Of a DNA stretch of 64,000 bases, positions 1-8,972 are shown piece by piece. The DNA is taken from the NCBI RefSeq assembly GCF_026898155.1, contig NZ_CP114029.1:5188001-5252000 (forward strand), in the 5' to 3' direction. Within the stretch, counting starts at the first letter, position 1, and each line of letters starts with the position of its first letter. Position numbers and translations under genes: made by a program. The DNA is from Jiella pelagia (GTDB lineage: Bacteria > Pseudomonadota > Alphaproteobacteria > Rhizobiales > Rhizobiaceae). Below the pieces are notes generated by a model. That model did no database searches. It was not told where the DNA came from and was given only the letters and a program-made list of their open reading frames with translations.

Positions 1-931
1 GGTCCGCCCAGGCAAGCCCGGTGGCACGGATCTCACCGGCCGACCCGACCACCGGTTCCGGCAAATCGCCGTGCGCTGCCGCAAGATGCAGGGCGATCAG
101 CGGCCGGGCCGGATCCTCGAAGACGTCCAGCGTCGCGCCCGGCCGGGCGTTGACTTCGAGCAGCACCGGCCCCGCGTCGCCAAGGACGAAATCGGCACTG
201 CATAGCCCGACGAGCGGCAGGCGCTCCAGAATGCCGGCGACGGCCCGGCGCATCGCCCTGTCAGCGTCGGCCGAAACCGGCACCGGCCCGACGGCGCCGC
301 CATAGCGGAACGGCTCGTCGGGGCTCGGATCGGCCCATTGCCGGGAGCAGCCGAGGCAGGCATAGCGGCTGCCGGCTGCGACGAAGGCCATCGACATCCG
401 CTCGCCCGCAACGAAGCGCTGGTAGTAGCGGTCCGGTGACGGCGGCGCATCGCCGCGAACGACATGGCTGCCGCCGCTGCCGCCGACCTTTTTGGACAGC
501 CAGCCGGCAGGGTCTTGCGGCGGCCCGTGCCGGATCTCCGGATGAACGACGCCGGCATCCCCGCAGATCGCGGCAAAAGTTTCCGGATCCTTCAGACGTC
601 GGGCCGTCGCCGGATCGGTGCCGAGGATCGGCCAGCGTTCGCCGATCGAGACGAGCAGCTCCGGGCGGTCCTCGAAGCCGGCGCCATAGACGAAGCCGAG
701 CGGTTCCTCGCCCTCGGCAAGCTGTTCCAGCGCCGCGATCAGCGCCTCGCTGGAAAAGCCGTCGGGATAGTGTCCGCGCAGGACTTCGCTCTTCTTGGCA
801 TGATCGCGAAGGTCGAGATCGCCGAAGAAGTCGACGGCGAGAGCGTCGATGCCGGCGAGCTTGGCACTCGCCGCGATCTGGCGGGCGGAAAAGGCGGCCG
901 TGAGAATTGCCGGCCGGGCACCGACGCTCAT
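1..931 (-). CDS. ATP-grasp family protein of the H4MPT cluster (partial, C-terminus off the window)
   Basis: An open frame runs leftward from ATG 929-931 to the window edge without a stop, giving about 310 residues of an ATP-grasp type protein. The segment LLEVNARPGATLD near residue 275 resembles the Mg-binding E-x-N motif of the fold, and there is a Gly/Ser-rich loop near residue 135. Its ATG overlaps the TGA of mtdB (ATGA), so the two are translationally coupled. ATP-grasp proteins (called orfY in Methylobacterium) recur in methylotroph H4MPT gene clusters and are thought to act in cofactor synthesis. The substrate is not known from this sequence. Methanopterin or methanofuran side-chain ligation is inference from context. 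Confidence 0.8.
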   Translation of the reverse strand, partial: MSVGARPAILTAAFSARQIAASAKLAGIDALAVDFFGDLDLRDHAKKSEVLRGHYPDGFSSEALIAALEQLAEGEEPLGFVYGAGFEDRPELLVSIGERWPILGTDPATARRLKDPETFAAICGDAGVVHPEIRHGPPQDPAGWLSKKVGGSGGSHVVRGDAPPSPDRYYQRFVAGERMSMAFVAAGSRYACLGCSRQWADPSPDEPFRYGGAVGPVPVSADADRAMRRAVAGILERLPLVGLCSADFVLGDAGPVLLEVNARPGATLDVFEDPARPLIALHLAAAHGDLPEPVVGSAGEIRATGLAWAD

Positions 932-1824
932 GAAACGAGCTTGCGGGCGAGCTGGAACGCGTCGCGGAAGTCGAGGGTCTGGGGCTCCTCGGACGCGATC
1001 ATCCGCTTGAGCAGCCCTTGCTCGGTGTCCGACTTCAGCGGCCCGACGGCCAGCGCGCCGATGCCGAGTGCGTTCGTCCCCTCGATCGGCTCGCCGCTCG
1101 CCATCACGTCGATGCCTTCGAGGCCGAGCGGCGGCACGGCATTGACGTCGGCGGCAACGAGCAGCTTCTTGGCGGCCTGAAGCTGCTTCAGGCTCAAAAC
1201 CTGGACGCCGGCCTTGGCGGCGGAGAAGATCACCTCGACGTCGCGGACGGCTTCGGTGTTCTTCTCGTCGCTGGAGCCGTCCGCCGGTTCGACGTTGGCG
1301 CCGAAGCGCTTCTTCATCTCGTCGGCGCGCTTCTGTACCCGCTCGAGGCCGGAATAGCCGACGATCCTGACCTTGGCGCCTTCGAGCGCGGCAATCACCG
1401 CCGCACAATAGCCGACGACGCCGGTTGCGCCGAAGACAGTAATGGTCACGTCCGACAGGGCCTTGCCCTTTTCGTCCTTCAGCTTCTTCTCGACGAGGGC
1501 GACCATCGCCGCCGCCGTGGTGAAGGAGCCGGCGGGATCGGCCATGATGTTGCAGCCGAAGGGCGGCACCAGCGCGTTCTTCGCCGCGTCGATCATGTCG
1601 AGGGCGAGCACCGCGTCGTCCCCGCCGAAGAACACCGCCGAATTGACGCCGCGATCCGGCGGCCGCGAGAAGATCACATCCTGGACGAGGTCGGCCACCT
1701 CTTCGAGCGTGACGCCTTCATAGGGCGTGACGGAATCATATCCGGCATCGATCGCCATGTTCACGTCGAAGGGGCTGACGTGCTTGTGCGGCGTCAGCAT
1801 GTGAAGAATGTTCTTGGCTGCCAT
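928..1824 (-). CDS. mtdB: NAD(P)-dependent methylene-tetrahydromethanopterin dehydrogenase
   Basis: This cytoplasmic enzyme oxidises methylene-H4MPT to methenyl-H4MPT with NAD(P)+, the second step of H4MPT-linked formaldehyde oxidation. The 298-residue product begins MAAKNILHMLTP and keeps the family N-terminal block with FDVNMAIDAGYD. A Rossmann nucleotide loop VFGATGVVGYCAA follows near residue 130. The start at 1824 is chosen over an in-frame ATG 45 bp upstream because a GGAGG Shine-Dalgarno lies just before it and because the homology begins there. It is the middle gene of a minus-strand run with RFAP synthase upstream (72 bp gap) and the ATP-grasp gene overlapping downstream. Confidence 0.93.
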   Translation of the reverse strand: MAAKNILHMLTPHKHVSPFDVNMAIDAGYDSVTPYEGVTLEEVADLVQDVIFSRPPDRGVNSAVFFGGDDAVLALDMIDAAKNALVPPFGCNIMADPAGSFTTAAAMVALVEKKLKDEKGKALSDVTITVFGATGVVGYCAAVIAALEGAKVRIVGYSGLERVQKRADEMKKRFGANVEPADGSSDEKNTEAVRDVEVIFSAAKAGVQVLSLKQLQAAKKLLVAADVNAVPPLGLEGIDVMASGEPIEGTNALGIGALAVGPLKSDTEQGLLKRMIASEEPQTLDFRDAFQLARKLVS

Positions 1825-1896
1825 GGGAGTGTCCTCCTTCGAATTTCTGTCTGCCGCCGTGAGGCGCAATCTGTCCGGACCCGCTTCCGTCCCTGC

Positions 1897-2859
1897 TCAC
1901 ATGGCGGAGGGCGGGTCGATTTCGATGCCGTGGTTGCGACCGCGGGCGATGCGCAGGTCCAGGCCTTCGCCGAGGCCGGTGGCGACGAGACGGCCGACGA
2001 GACGCTCCGCCGCCGCCTCGCTGTCGCAGAAGGCAAAACCCGTCGGGCCCCAGGAACTTTGCCCGATGCCGTGTGCACCGTTGGCGGCCAGCCATTCGCA
2101 GGCCCCCGCGACACGCTCGCTGGTAAAGACGCCGCCCTGGGCCGAAGCGAAATGGGCGCCGACCTTCTGCTGGATTTCGGTAATGGCCGCACCGAAAGCC
2201 GGAAGATCGCCTTCCGCCAGGCCCGGCAAGGCGCGCATCAGCACGAGCTGGCAGATCCGCGCCGCCTGCGCTTCGGGAAAGGGCGGCAGGGCGGCGAAGG
2301 CGTCGAGCTCTGCCTGACCGTGGAAACCGGCGCCGCGCGGGTCCATGGCGAGGACGATGCGCCATGCGTCGGGGAAGTCGAGACGGGTGATCAGTGGCGG
2401 CGGCAGCTCCGAAGCGCCCTTTCCGCCGTCGACGGCGACGCCGCCGCCGGTCACGAATGCGAGGCCGAGGCCGGACCGGCTACCGCGGCCGAGCAGCGCC
2501 GCATCGGATGCCGGATCGAGCGGCAGGCCTTCGAGCCGCCGCAGACCGCAGGCGATAGCGAGCGCCAGTTGGGTGCCCGAACCAAGGCCGGCATGGGGTG
2601 GAATGACCGAATCAACGGTCAGTTCGTATGCGCCTTGAAGCTCGAACGCATCGCGCAGGCGGGCGAGATGCTCGCCACTGCGCTCGGCGCTCTCGCCGGA
2701 AACGCCATCGATAGCCGCGCGGCGGATCCGGATCGTCGTCGACGGCGCGTCGAGCGCGAGCCCGATCCCGCCGAATCGTCGGCCGAGCGAGTCGCCTGGA
2801 TCGAGAAACCCCAGATGCAGACGAGCGGGCGCCGAGACGGTGACGACATCGTCGGTCAA
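1897..2859 (-). CDS. mptG: beta-ribofuranosylaminobenzene 5'-phosphate (RFAP) synthase, GHMP fold
   Basis: RFAP synthase condenses 4-hydroxybenzoate or 4-aminobenzoate with PRPP to commit carbon to methanopterin. This 320-residue protein has the GHMP signature PPHAGLGSGTQ at about residues 87-97, an N-terminal APARLHLGFLD block and a C-terminal GQSSWGPTGFAF block, all typical of the family in methanogens and H4MPT-using bacteria. It lies first in the leftward unit with mtdB and diverges from the carbinolamine dehydratase gene. Length and motifs match the family. The symbol is borrowed from archaea; methylotroph papers call it orf4. Confidence 0.9.
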   Translation of the reverse strand: MTDDVVTVSAPARLHLGFLDPGDSLGRRFGGIGLALDAPSTTIRIRRAAIDGVSGESAERSGEHLARLRDAFELQGAYELTVDSVIPPHAGLGSGTQLALAIACGLRRLEGLPLDPASDAALLGRGSRSGLGLAFVTGGGVAVDGGKGASELPPPLITRLDFPDAWRIVLAMDPRGAGFHGQAELDAFAALPPFPEAQAARICQLVLMRALPGLAEGDLPAFGAAITEIQQKVGAHFASAQGGVFTSERVAGACEWLAANGAHGIGQSSWGPTGFAFCDSEAAAERLVGRLVATGLGEGLDLRIARGRNHGIEIDPPSAM

Positions 2860-2931
2860 AAAAATATCCTGCCTTCAAGGTGCCCGTGTCCTATTATTGC
2901 GGGCCAAGACACCGGGGCAAGGGAGAAATTC
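2860..2931. promoter_or_regulatory. divergent intergenic promoter region of the C1 cluster
   Basis: This 72-bp gap separates the start of RFAP synthase (leftward) from the carbinolamine dehydratase gene (rightward). It is noticeably more A/T-rich than its surroundings (an AAAAAAATAT run and CTATTAT), and a GGGAGAAATT purine-rich site precedes ATG 2932. Divergent promoters must lie here for both halves of the H4MPT cluster. I cannot assign exact -35/-10 boxes. Confidence 0.45.
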
Positions 2932-3303
2932 ATGGCTGCCAAGACCTATTCCGATAGCGAAGTCGAAGAGCGACTGAAAGCCGAACTGCCGACATGGCGC
3001 CTGGAGGACGGCTGGATCCGCCGGACCTACAAGACCCAAGGCTGGAAGGGCACGCTGATGGTGATCAACACCGTCGGCCATCTCGCCGAAGCCGCATTCC
3101 ACCATCCCGACATCACCGCTTCCTATGCCTGGGTGGAGGTTCGGCTGATGAACCACGCCGCCAAGGGCATCACCGATTCGGACTTCGCCCTCGCAAAGAA
3201 GATCGAGGAGGTGGTGATGTGGCAGCCGGGCAAGGAAGAGGGGCCGCTTTCCGGAACGCCGGACGATCCGCGCTTTGCCTACATCAAGTACGACAAGTCC
3301 TGA
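2932..3303 (+). CDS. pcd: 4a-hydroxytetrahydrobiopterin dehydratase (pterin carbinolamine dehydratase, PCD/DCoH)
   Basis: The PCD fold dehydrates 4a-hydroxy-tetrahydropterins. The product is 123 residues, and the long open frame extending upstream of ATG 2932 is only a shadow of the minus-strand genes. It carries the active-site signature FHHPD (His57-His58) and the second catalytic His in RLMNHAAKGIT (His75). There is no aromatic amino acid hydroxylase next to it. PCD-like genes are recurrent members of methylotroph H4MPT clusters, where a role in pterin cofactor metabolism has been suggested. It leads the rightward unit into fhcB after 79 bp. Confidence 0.88.
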   Translation: MAAKTYSDSEVEERLKAELPTWRLEDGWIRRTYKTQGWKGTLMVINTVGHLAEAAFHHPDITASYAWVEVRLMNHAAKGITDSDFALAKKIEEVVMWQPGKEEGPLSGTPDDPRFAYIKYDKS

Positions 3304-3382
3304 GCGCCGGCTCCCGGCGTTTAGCGCGTGCATTTGACCTTGGCGCGCCAGGCGGTAGTTTGGCGCCGGGCACAGAAAGCGA

Positions 3383-4501
3383 ATGACAGTGGACACAGCG
3401 TGGATCGACGGGCAGCCGGCAACGCGTGAAGACGCCCTGCAGGCTGCGGCGGATCTTCTCGGCGAGTCGCGTCAGCCCTTCGTCGGTGGGTTGCGGACCG
3501 ATGTCGCGGGCTTGCGCTCGGCCCTCTCGCTCGCTCGCCGGATCGGCGCCGTCGTCGATCACAGCGGCTCCGCGGCGATCTATCCATTCATCGTCGCGGC
3601 CCGCGAAAGCGGCGCTTTTCTGGCCGCTCCCGCCGAGATGCGGCGCCGCGCCGACCGTGTGCTGATTGTCGGAGACACCGCTGCGGAGACCGGCGCCGCC
3701 GTCATCGGGATGCTGACAGAGACGGCGCCGGATCTTGGCGTCAGAACGCGCGGGGCCGAGCGGCTTTTCATGTCTCTCGGCAGCAGGAACGCCGCGTCGC
3801 CGGGTTCCCTGAAAACGCGTCACGTCGACTGTGCAGGCGGGGAAATCGCCGACGTTCTGGGAATGGTACGGGCAAAACTGGCCGGACGCCGGGCAACCGA
3901 GGGCGCGCTCGGCGAAGAGACCATTACCACGATCACGTCCTTCCTCACCGAGGCGGGCTTTTGCTGCATCGTGTTCTCGCCGGCCGAGTTCGGCGAACTC
4001 GGCACCGAGCAGATCTTCGGTCTCCTCGCGGGCCTGAACGAGACGACTCGCGCCAGCGCGCTGCCAGTCTTTTCCGAAGCCGACGCGATGGGCGCGGCGC
4101 TGCAGACGACCTGGACGGCGGGCTTCCCGCTGCGGTTGTCTTTCGGGCGCAGCACCACCGAACACGACGCGGCGCTGAATGCCAGCGAGCGCCAGCTTTC
4201 CGGGGATGGCGAGGCGGATCTGGCGATCCTCGTCGATGCGATTGCCGGCGCTTCGCCGGCCAAATCGCCAACCGCAATTCCCACCATCATGATCACCGCC
4301 GATCCGGCCTCGGCCGGAACTGCACGAGTCGCCTTCCTCGTGGCAACCGCAGGCCGCGACCACGACGGCGTCCTTTACGATCCGCGATTTGGCAGTTTCG
4401 TCGCCAAGGCCGCGCAAACGAAAAGCGAGCTGCCCTCAGTGGCCGAAATCCTCGACGCCTTGACCGAGCAACTCGGAGAGCGCGCCAGGAATGCGGCCTG
4501 A
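3383..4501 (+). CDS. fhcB: formyltransferase/hydrolase complex Fhc subunit B
   Basis: FhcB is the bacterial homologue of formylmethanofuran dehydrogenase subunit B. In bacteria the Fhc complex releases formate from formyl-H4MPT rather than performing redox chemistry. The 372-residue product is the shortened bacterial form and lacks visible iron-sulfur Cys clusters or the molybdopterin Cys, as expected. It starts the fhcB-A-D-C gene order, the same order as in Methylobacterium extorquens. fhcA follows 28 bp downstream with its own GGGAGGA ribosome site. Recognition rests on overall sequence character and on its position. Confidence 0.87.
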   Translation: MTVDTAWIDGQPATREDALQAAADLLGESRQPFVGGLRTDVAGLRSALSLARRIGAVVDHSGSAAIYPFIVAARESGAFLAAPAEMRRRADRVLIVGDTAAETGAAVIGMLTETAPDLGVRTRGAERLFMSLGSRNAASPGSLKTRHVDCAGGEIADVLGMVRAKLAGRRATEGALGEETITTITSFLTEAGFCCIVFSPAEFGELGTEQIFGLLAGLNETTRASALPVFSEADAMGAALQTTWTAGFPLRLSFGRSTTEHDAALNASERQLSGDGEADLAILVDAIAGASPAKSPTAIPTIMITADPASAGTARVAFLVATAGRDHDGVLYDPRFGSFVAKAAQTKSELPSVAEILDALTEQLGERARNAA

Positions 4502-4529
4502 ACCAGAGCAGCCGGGAGGAATTTCGAAC

Positions 4530-6170
4530 ATGCTGACACGGCTTTCCGGCGGCCATGTCGTCGATCCGGCGAATGGCCGGGACGAGGTCGCCGACCTTTT
4601 TGTCAAGGATGGCCTCGTCGTCGACCCGCCGGCGAACGCGCAGGCGGCGGACGAGACGATCGACTGCACCGGCCTTGTCGTCATGGCAGGTGCCATCGAC
4701 ATCCATTCCCACATCGCCGGCGGCCACGTGAACACCGCGCGGCTGCTTCTGCCGGAATGGCACCGGGCTTTCCAGGCCCGGCCCGGCGAGACCGCGCTCT
4801 CCAAGGTCGGCTGGACCACCGAGGAGACTGGGCTTCTTTACGCCGAAATGGGCTTCACTACGGTGGTCGAGCCGGCCATGGCGCCGTCCTCGGCGCTGCA
4901 CGCCCATCTCGAACTCGCCGATACGCCGATCATCGACAAGGCGACCCTCGTCGTCCTCGGCAATGACGACATGCTGATGTCGATGATCCGCGAAGGCGAG
5001 AGCGAGAGTGCGATCGCCGACTACGTCGCCTGGACGGTGTCCGCCAGCCGGGCACTCGGGGTCAAATGCATCAATGCCGGCGGCTCCGCGGCCTTCAAGG
5101 AGAACGTCCGCCGGTTCGACTTCGACGACGTCGTGCCGGATTACGGCGTTTCCTCGCGGCAGATCGTCAAGACGCTGCAGACCGCGGTAACCAGCCTCGG
5201 CATCCCGCATCCGCTGCACGTCCACTGCAACAATCTCGGCGTGCCGGGGGCGTCTTCCGATTCGATCGAGGCGACGATCCGGGCGGCCGAGGGCGCCCCG
5301 CTGCACCTCGCCCACATCCAGTTCTACGGCTACGGCACCGAGGGCAAGCGGCGGTTTTCCTCGCGTGGGCAGAAGCTGGCCGAACTGGTGAACGCGACGC
5401 CGGAGATCACGGTCGACATCGGGCAGGTGATGTTCGGCCAGACGGTGACGATATCCTCCGACGAATTGCGCCAGTTCGCCGGGCGGGGGCAGGCGAGCCC
5501 GAGAAAGAGCATCATCTTCGACCACGAGGCCAATGGCGGCGGCGTCGTGCCGATGAACTACAAACAGAAGAGCTACTTCAACGCCCTGCAATGGGCGATC
5601 GGGCTGGAGCTGTTCCTCCTGATCGAGGATCCGTCCCGGGTGTTCTTCACCACCGATCATCCGAACGGCGCGCCCTTTACCACCTATCCGGACATCTTCG
5701 CACTGTTGATGGATCGCAGCGTCAGGGCGAAATGGCTCGACGCGCTGCCGAAATCGGTGGTGAAGATGACGTCGCTGCCACAGATCGAGCGCGAATACAC
5801 GCTGAACGAGATCGCCACCATGACCCGCGCCTCACCCGCAAGGCTGCTCGGCACGACCGACCGCGGCCATCTCGGCGCCGGCGCCGTGGCCGACGTCGCA
5901 GTCTATCGGCCCGGCGATGACAAGGCGACGATGTTCGGCAAGGCCGCCTATGTCCTCAAGGACGGCGAGCTTGTCGTGAAGGACGGGCAGGTGGTGAAGC
6001 GGAAGTTCGGCCGGGCGCTGACGCTGCGGCCGGAACCGGACAAGGCGATGAAGACGCGGCTCGACCGCTATTTCGACGACAAATACGGGCTGTCCGCCCG
6101 CTGGTTCGAAGTCCCCCATGGAGCGCTCGGGCGCGAGGATCCGTTCAAGGTGGTGCCATGCCGGGCGTGA
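4530..6170 (+). CDS. fhcA: formyltransferase/hydrolase complex Fhc subunit A (formylmethanofuran hydrolase-like)
   Basis: FhcA is the amidohydrolase-fold subunit that hydrolyses the formyl group to formate within the Fhc complex. The 546-residue product has the metal-binding HSHIAGGHVN motif (His59, His61). It also has the later HCNN, HLAHIQFYGYG and FFTTDHPNGAPF blocks characteristic of FwdA/FmdA. Start 4530 is chosen over an in-frame ATG 39 bp upstream because GGGAGGA lies correctly spaced before it and MLTRLSGGHVVDP matches the family N-terminus. The 3' end overlaps fhcD by 13 bp, so expression is coupled. Confidence 0.95.
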   Translation: MLTRLSGGHVVDPANGRDEVADLFVKDGLVVDPPANAQAADETIDCTGLVVMAGAIDIHSHIAGGHVNTARLLLPEWHRAFQARPGETALSKVGWTTEETGLLYAEMGFTTVVEPAMAPSSALHAHLELADTPIIDKATLVVLGNDDMLMSMIREGESESAIADYVAWTVSASRALGVKCINAGGSAAFKENVRRFDFDDVVPDYGVSSRQIVKTLQTAVTSLGIPHPLHVHCNNLGVPGASSDSIEATIRAAEGAPLHLAHIQFYGYGTEGKRRFSSRGQKLAELVNATPEITVDIGQVMFGQTVTISSDELRQFAGRGQASPRKSIIFDHEANGGGVVPMNYKQKSYFNALQWAIGLELFLLIEDPSRVFFTTDHPNGAPFTTYPDIFALLMDRSVRAKWLDALPKSVVKMTSLPQIEREYTLNEIATMTRASPARLLGTTDRGHLGAGAVADVAVYRPGDDKATMFGKAAYVLKDGELVVKDGQVVKRKFGRALTLRPEPDKAMKTRLDRYFDDKYGLSARWFEVPHGALGREDPFKVVPCRA

Positions 6171-7077
6171 GCGACGAGATGGTAGTCAACGGCGTTTCGA
6201 TCGACGACGGCTTCGCCGAGGCTTTCCCGATGGCCGGGACGGCGATCCAGATCACCGCGATCAACGAGAAATGGGCGCTGGAGGCAGCCCGCTCGATGAC
6301 CGGCTTTGCCACCTCGGTGATTGCCTGCGGCTGCGAGGGCGGCATCGACAAGGTGCTTTCCCCGGCCGAAACCCGCGACGGGCGGCCGGGCGTGCGCGTC
6401 CTGTTCTTCTCCTTTGATGCGGGGGGCTCGAAAAGCAGGTGACGACGCGGCTCGGCCAGTGCATCCTCACCAGCCCGACCTCGGCCTGCTACGCCGATCT
6501 CGACAGCGAGACGAAGATCGATCTCGGCTCGGCCATCCGCTATTTCGCCGACGGCTGGCAGATCTCCAAGAAATTCGAGGGCATGCACTTCTGGCGCATG
6601 CCGGTGATGGAGGGCGAATTCCTCTGCGAGGCTCAGACTGGGGTCACGACAGACGGCGTCGGCGGCGGCAACCTTCTCCTGATGGCGCGCACGACGGCTC
6701 AGGCGCTGGCCGCCTCGGAGGCTGCGATTGCGGCGATGCGCAACGTGCCGGACGTGATCATGCCGTTTCCGGGCGGGATCGTCCGCTCCGGCTCCAAGGT
6801 CGGCGGCAAGTACAAGGGGATGATGGCGTCCACCAACGACGCCTATTGCCCGACGTTGAAGGGCGTGACCAAGTCCGAGCTTGGCCCCGACATCGGCTCG
6901 GTGCTGGAGATCGTCATCGACGGGTTGTCGGCACGCGCCGTCGCCGATGCGATGCGTGTGGGGATCAAGGCGGTCACAGACCTCGGCCCGGAAGAGGGCG
7001 CGTTGCGGATCGGCGCCGGCAATTACGGCGGCAATCTCGGGCCGCACCACTTCCATTTGAAGGACCTTCTGCCATGA
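6158..7077 (+). pseudogene. fhcD: formylmethanofuran:H4MPT formyltransferase-like subunit FhcD, frame broken by one deleted base at 6425-6429
   Basis: FhcD moves the formyl group from H4MPT toward FhcA within the Fhc complex. Two overlapping frames carry adjacent parts of one protein. Residues 1-89 (MPGVSDEMVVNGVSIDD to FSFDAG) read in the first frame, which stops at 6440-6442. The remainder (EKQVTTRLGQCILT to HFHLKDLLP) reads in the next frame. Restoring one base, GGGGAGCTCGAAAAG in place of GGGGGGCTCGAAAAG, gives a continuous 306-residue FhcD of normal length with ELEKQ at the joint. This is one of the GAGCTC-site lesions. A real loss would inactivate an otherwise intact pathway, so a consensus error is more likely. 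It overlaps fhcC as ATGA. Confidence 0.9.
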
Positions 7078-7883
7078 CCGGTCTGACATTTCGCAAAAGG
7101 GAAGAGCCGGCCGAGCGGCTGGACCTTTCGACGCTGACCCCGTCGCGGCTCGCCGGGATGGCGGAACGGGAGATCGTCGCGCTGCCCGTCGGAACGAGCC
7201 GCATGGGCCTCAGGGTCGGCGACGTCTTCGATGTGATCATGGGCGATGCCGCCACGATCTGCTTCGAGGGCGGATCGCACCGCTTCGACCGGATCGGCGA
7301 GGCGATGGAGGCAGGCGAGATCGTTGTCGAGGGCGATGCCGGGGTCCGGCTCGGGCGAATGCTGGCGGGCGGGCAGATCAGCGTGTCGGGCTCGGTCGGC
7401 GCCCATGCCGGCTCGGCGATGAGCGGCGGCGTCATTCGCATTTCGGGCGATGCCGGCGAGCGCCTCGGCGGGCCTTTGGCCGGCGAGATGATGGGCTTGA
7501 AGGGCGGCACGATCACCGTCGGCGGCGATGCCGGCGCGCGGGCAGGCGACCGCATGCGCCGCGGCGTGATCTTCGTGAAGGGCGCCGCCGGCGAAGACCT
7601 CGCCAGCCGGATGATCGCCGGCACCATCGTCGTCGGCGGCATGGCGGCGGCGACACCGGGCCGGCTGATGAAGCGCGGCACGCTGTTCCTGTGCGGCGGC
7701 GCCGAGCGCTTCGCGCCGACCTTCGTCGACAACGGGCCGGCCGATCTTCTCATCCTGAAGATCATGGCCGACGCCTTCGCCAAGGGAGAGGTCGGCGAGG
7801 TACCGTTTCATGGCGCGCCGATGCGCAGGCTCGGCGGCGACACCGCCGTTCTCGGCCTCGGCGAGGTGTTCCTGCCGCTCTGA
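7074..7883 (+). CDS. fhcC: formyltransferase/hydrolase complex Fhc subunit C
   Basis: FhcC is the structural subunit related to FwdC and the GltB C-terminal domain. The 269-residue product shows the expected tandem right-handed beta-helix repeats between about residues 75 and 205, each of the kind GDAG-x-R-x-G-x2-M/L-x2-G-x-I-x-V. Examples are EGDAGVRLGRMLAGGQI, SGDAGERLGGPLAGE and GGDAGARAGDRMRRGVI. Its ATG overlaps the fhcD TGA. It is the last gene of the rightward C1 unit; about 200 bp without a gene follows. Confidence 0.93.
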   Translation: MTGLTFRKREEPAERLDLSTLTPSRLAGMAEREIVALPVGTSRMGLRVGDVFDVIMGDAATICFEGGSHRFDRIGEAMEAGEIVVEGDAGVRLGRMLAGGQISVSGSVGAHAGSAMSGGVIRISGDAGERLGGPLAGEMMGLKGGTITVGGDAGARAGDRMRRGVIFVKGAAGEDLASRMIAGTIVVGGMAAATPGRLMKRGTLFLCGGAERFAPTFVDNGPADLLILKIMADAFAKGEVGEVPFHGAPMRRLGGDTAVLGLGEVFLPL

Positions 7884-8086
7884 TTTCTTAGGAAACAAGG
7901 GAGGGGACGCTGAGCGTCCGCTCGCTGTTGCATCGACCCTGAGAACCTTTCGAGGTTGCATGCCTCCGGGATGATTTGTCGCGGCCGCCGCTCGGTGCCG
8001 GCTGCATCCGCTGCACTATCCTGAACGAATATCGGAGACGAGCATGCCGTCATACGGGCGGCGTCCGATAGGAAGGAAACCAGCTG

Positions 8087-8293
8087 ATGATCGACCTTGT
8101 CCTGACCGTCTGCCTCGTCGCCAGTCCGGCCGACTGCAAGGAAGAGCGCCTGACCTACCAGGCCCGGGCGACGAGCGCGCAATGCATGATGCTCTCCTCG
8201 CCCTATATCGCGGAGTGGGCGGGCAACCACCCGAAGTGGCGCGTCGCAAGATGGCGCTGCGAATGGCCGGAGCAGCGTAGCAAGGCGATCTGA
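8087..8293 (+). CDS. small hypothetical protein (68 aa) with N-terminal hydrophobic stretch
   Basis: I do not recognise a named family. The 68-residue product starts MIDLVLTVCLVASPADCKEERL and has five Cys. A short hydrophobic start could be a weak signal or membrane anchor. GGAAGGAAACC precedes the ATG, an acceptable ribosome site, and codon usage looks like that of neighbouring genes. Similar small Cys-containing proteins with this type of N-terminus are common in rhizobial genomes, which I recall but cannot verify here. It stands alone between fhcC and the thioredoxin-like gene. Confidence 0.6.
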   Translation: MIDLVLTVCLVASPADCKEERLTYQARATSAQCMMLSSPYIAEWAGNHPKWRVARWRCEWPEQRSKAI

Positions 8294-8414
8294 GCCGAGA
8301 AGTCCTGTCCCTTGCGTCGCTCGTTCGGCCTACCAACCGGCCTCCGCCGCTTCACTCTTCTTTCGGCCGCTCCATAATGGTCTTCGGCACCGGCATGGAA
8401 AGAGGAGCATCAGG

Positions 8415-8972
8415 ATGGCTGCGCAACCACCCGTCTGCGATTTCGGCTGGCCCGCGATCGACGCGGAACTTCCCGGCGTCGACGGCAAGATGCACAACAT
8501 CTTCGAATGCCGCGGACCGAACGGTCTACTGGTTGCATTCATCTGCAACCACTGCCCGTATGTGAAGGCGGTGATCGATCGTCTGGTGCGAGACGCCAAG
8601 GATCTGTCTGCGATCGGCATCGGCACCGTGGCGATCTCCTCCAACGACGCCGAGACCTATCCGGCCGACTCCTTCGACAACATGAGGCGTTTCGCCGAGG
8701 CGCACGGCTTTGCGTTTCCCTATCTCCACGATGAGAATCAGCGCGTGGCACGCAACTACGGCGCCGTTTGCACACCGGACTTCTTCGGCTTCGACAAGGA
8801 TCTGAAGCTGCAGTATCGCGGCCGCATCGACGCATCGCGCAAAGAAGTGGCGCCGGAGGGCACGCGGCGCGACCTCTTCGAGGCGATGCACCAGGTGGCC
8901 GAAACGGGCGAGGGGCCGCGCGAGCAGATCCCCTCCATCGGATGCTCGATCAAGTGGAAGGATGCCGGCTGA
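8415..8972 (+). CDS. thioredoxin-family (AhpC/TSA-like) protein with CxxC
   Basis: The 185-residue product is a peroxiredoxin/TlpA-like thioredoxin-fold protein. It has a CNHC redox motif (Cys44, Cys47) in FICNHCPYV and the downstream cis-Pro region GAVCTPDFFGFD. There is no signal peptide, so it should be cytoplasmic. Proteins of this subfamily are annotated as thioredoxin family or redoxin domain proteins, and the true electron partner is unknown. GAAAGAGGAGC precedes the ATG. The stop overlaps the start of gph (TGATG), suggesting co-translation. Confidence 0.88.
   Translation: MAAQPPVCDFGWPAIDAELPGVDGKMHNIFECRGPNGLLVAFICNHCPYVKAVIDRLVRDAKDLSAIGIGTVAISSNDAETYPADSFDNMRRFAEAHGFAFPYLHDENQRVARNYGAVCTPDFFGFDKDLKLQYRGRIDASRKEVAPEGTRRDLFEAMHQVAETGEGPREQIPSIGCSIKWKDAG

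Noticed and set aside
1018..3303. A 761-codon plus-strand open frame
   Set aside because: Only its last 123 codons (from 2932) are a real gene. The rest is the complement of mtdB and RFAP synthase in a GC-rich genome and has no protein-like composition.
4293..5660. Long minus-strand frame opposite fhcA
   Set aside because: It is an antisense shadow, rich in Arg, Gly and His without homology, while fhcA on the plus strand is certain.
6158..7077. Two separate genes for FhcD halves
   Set aside because: The second half lacks a start context and the halves join without gap at the lesion; one 306-residue protein is expected.
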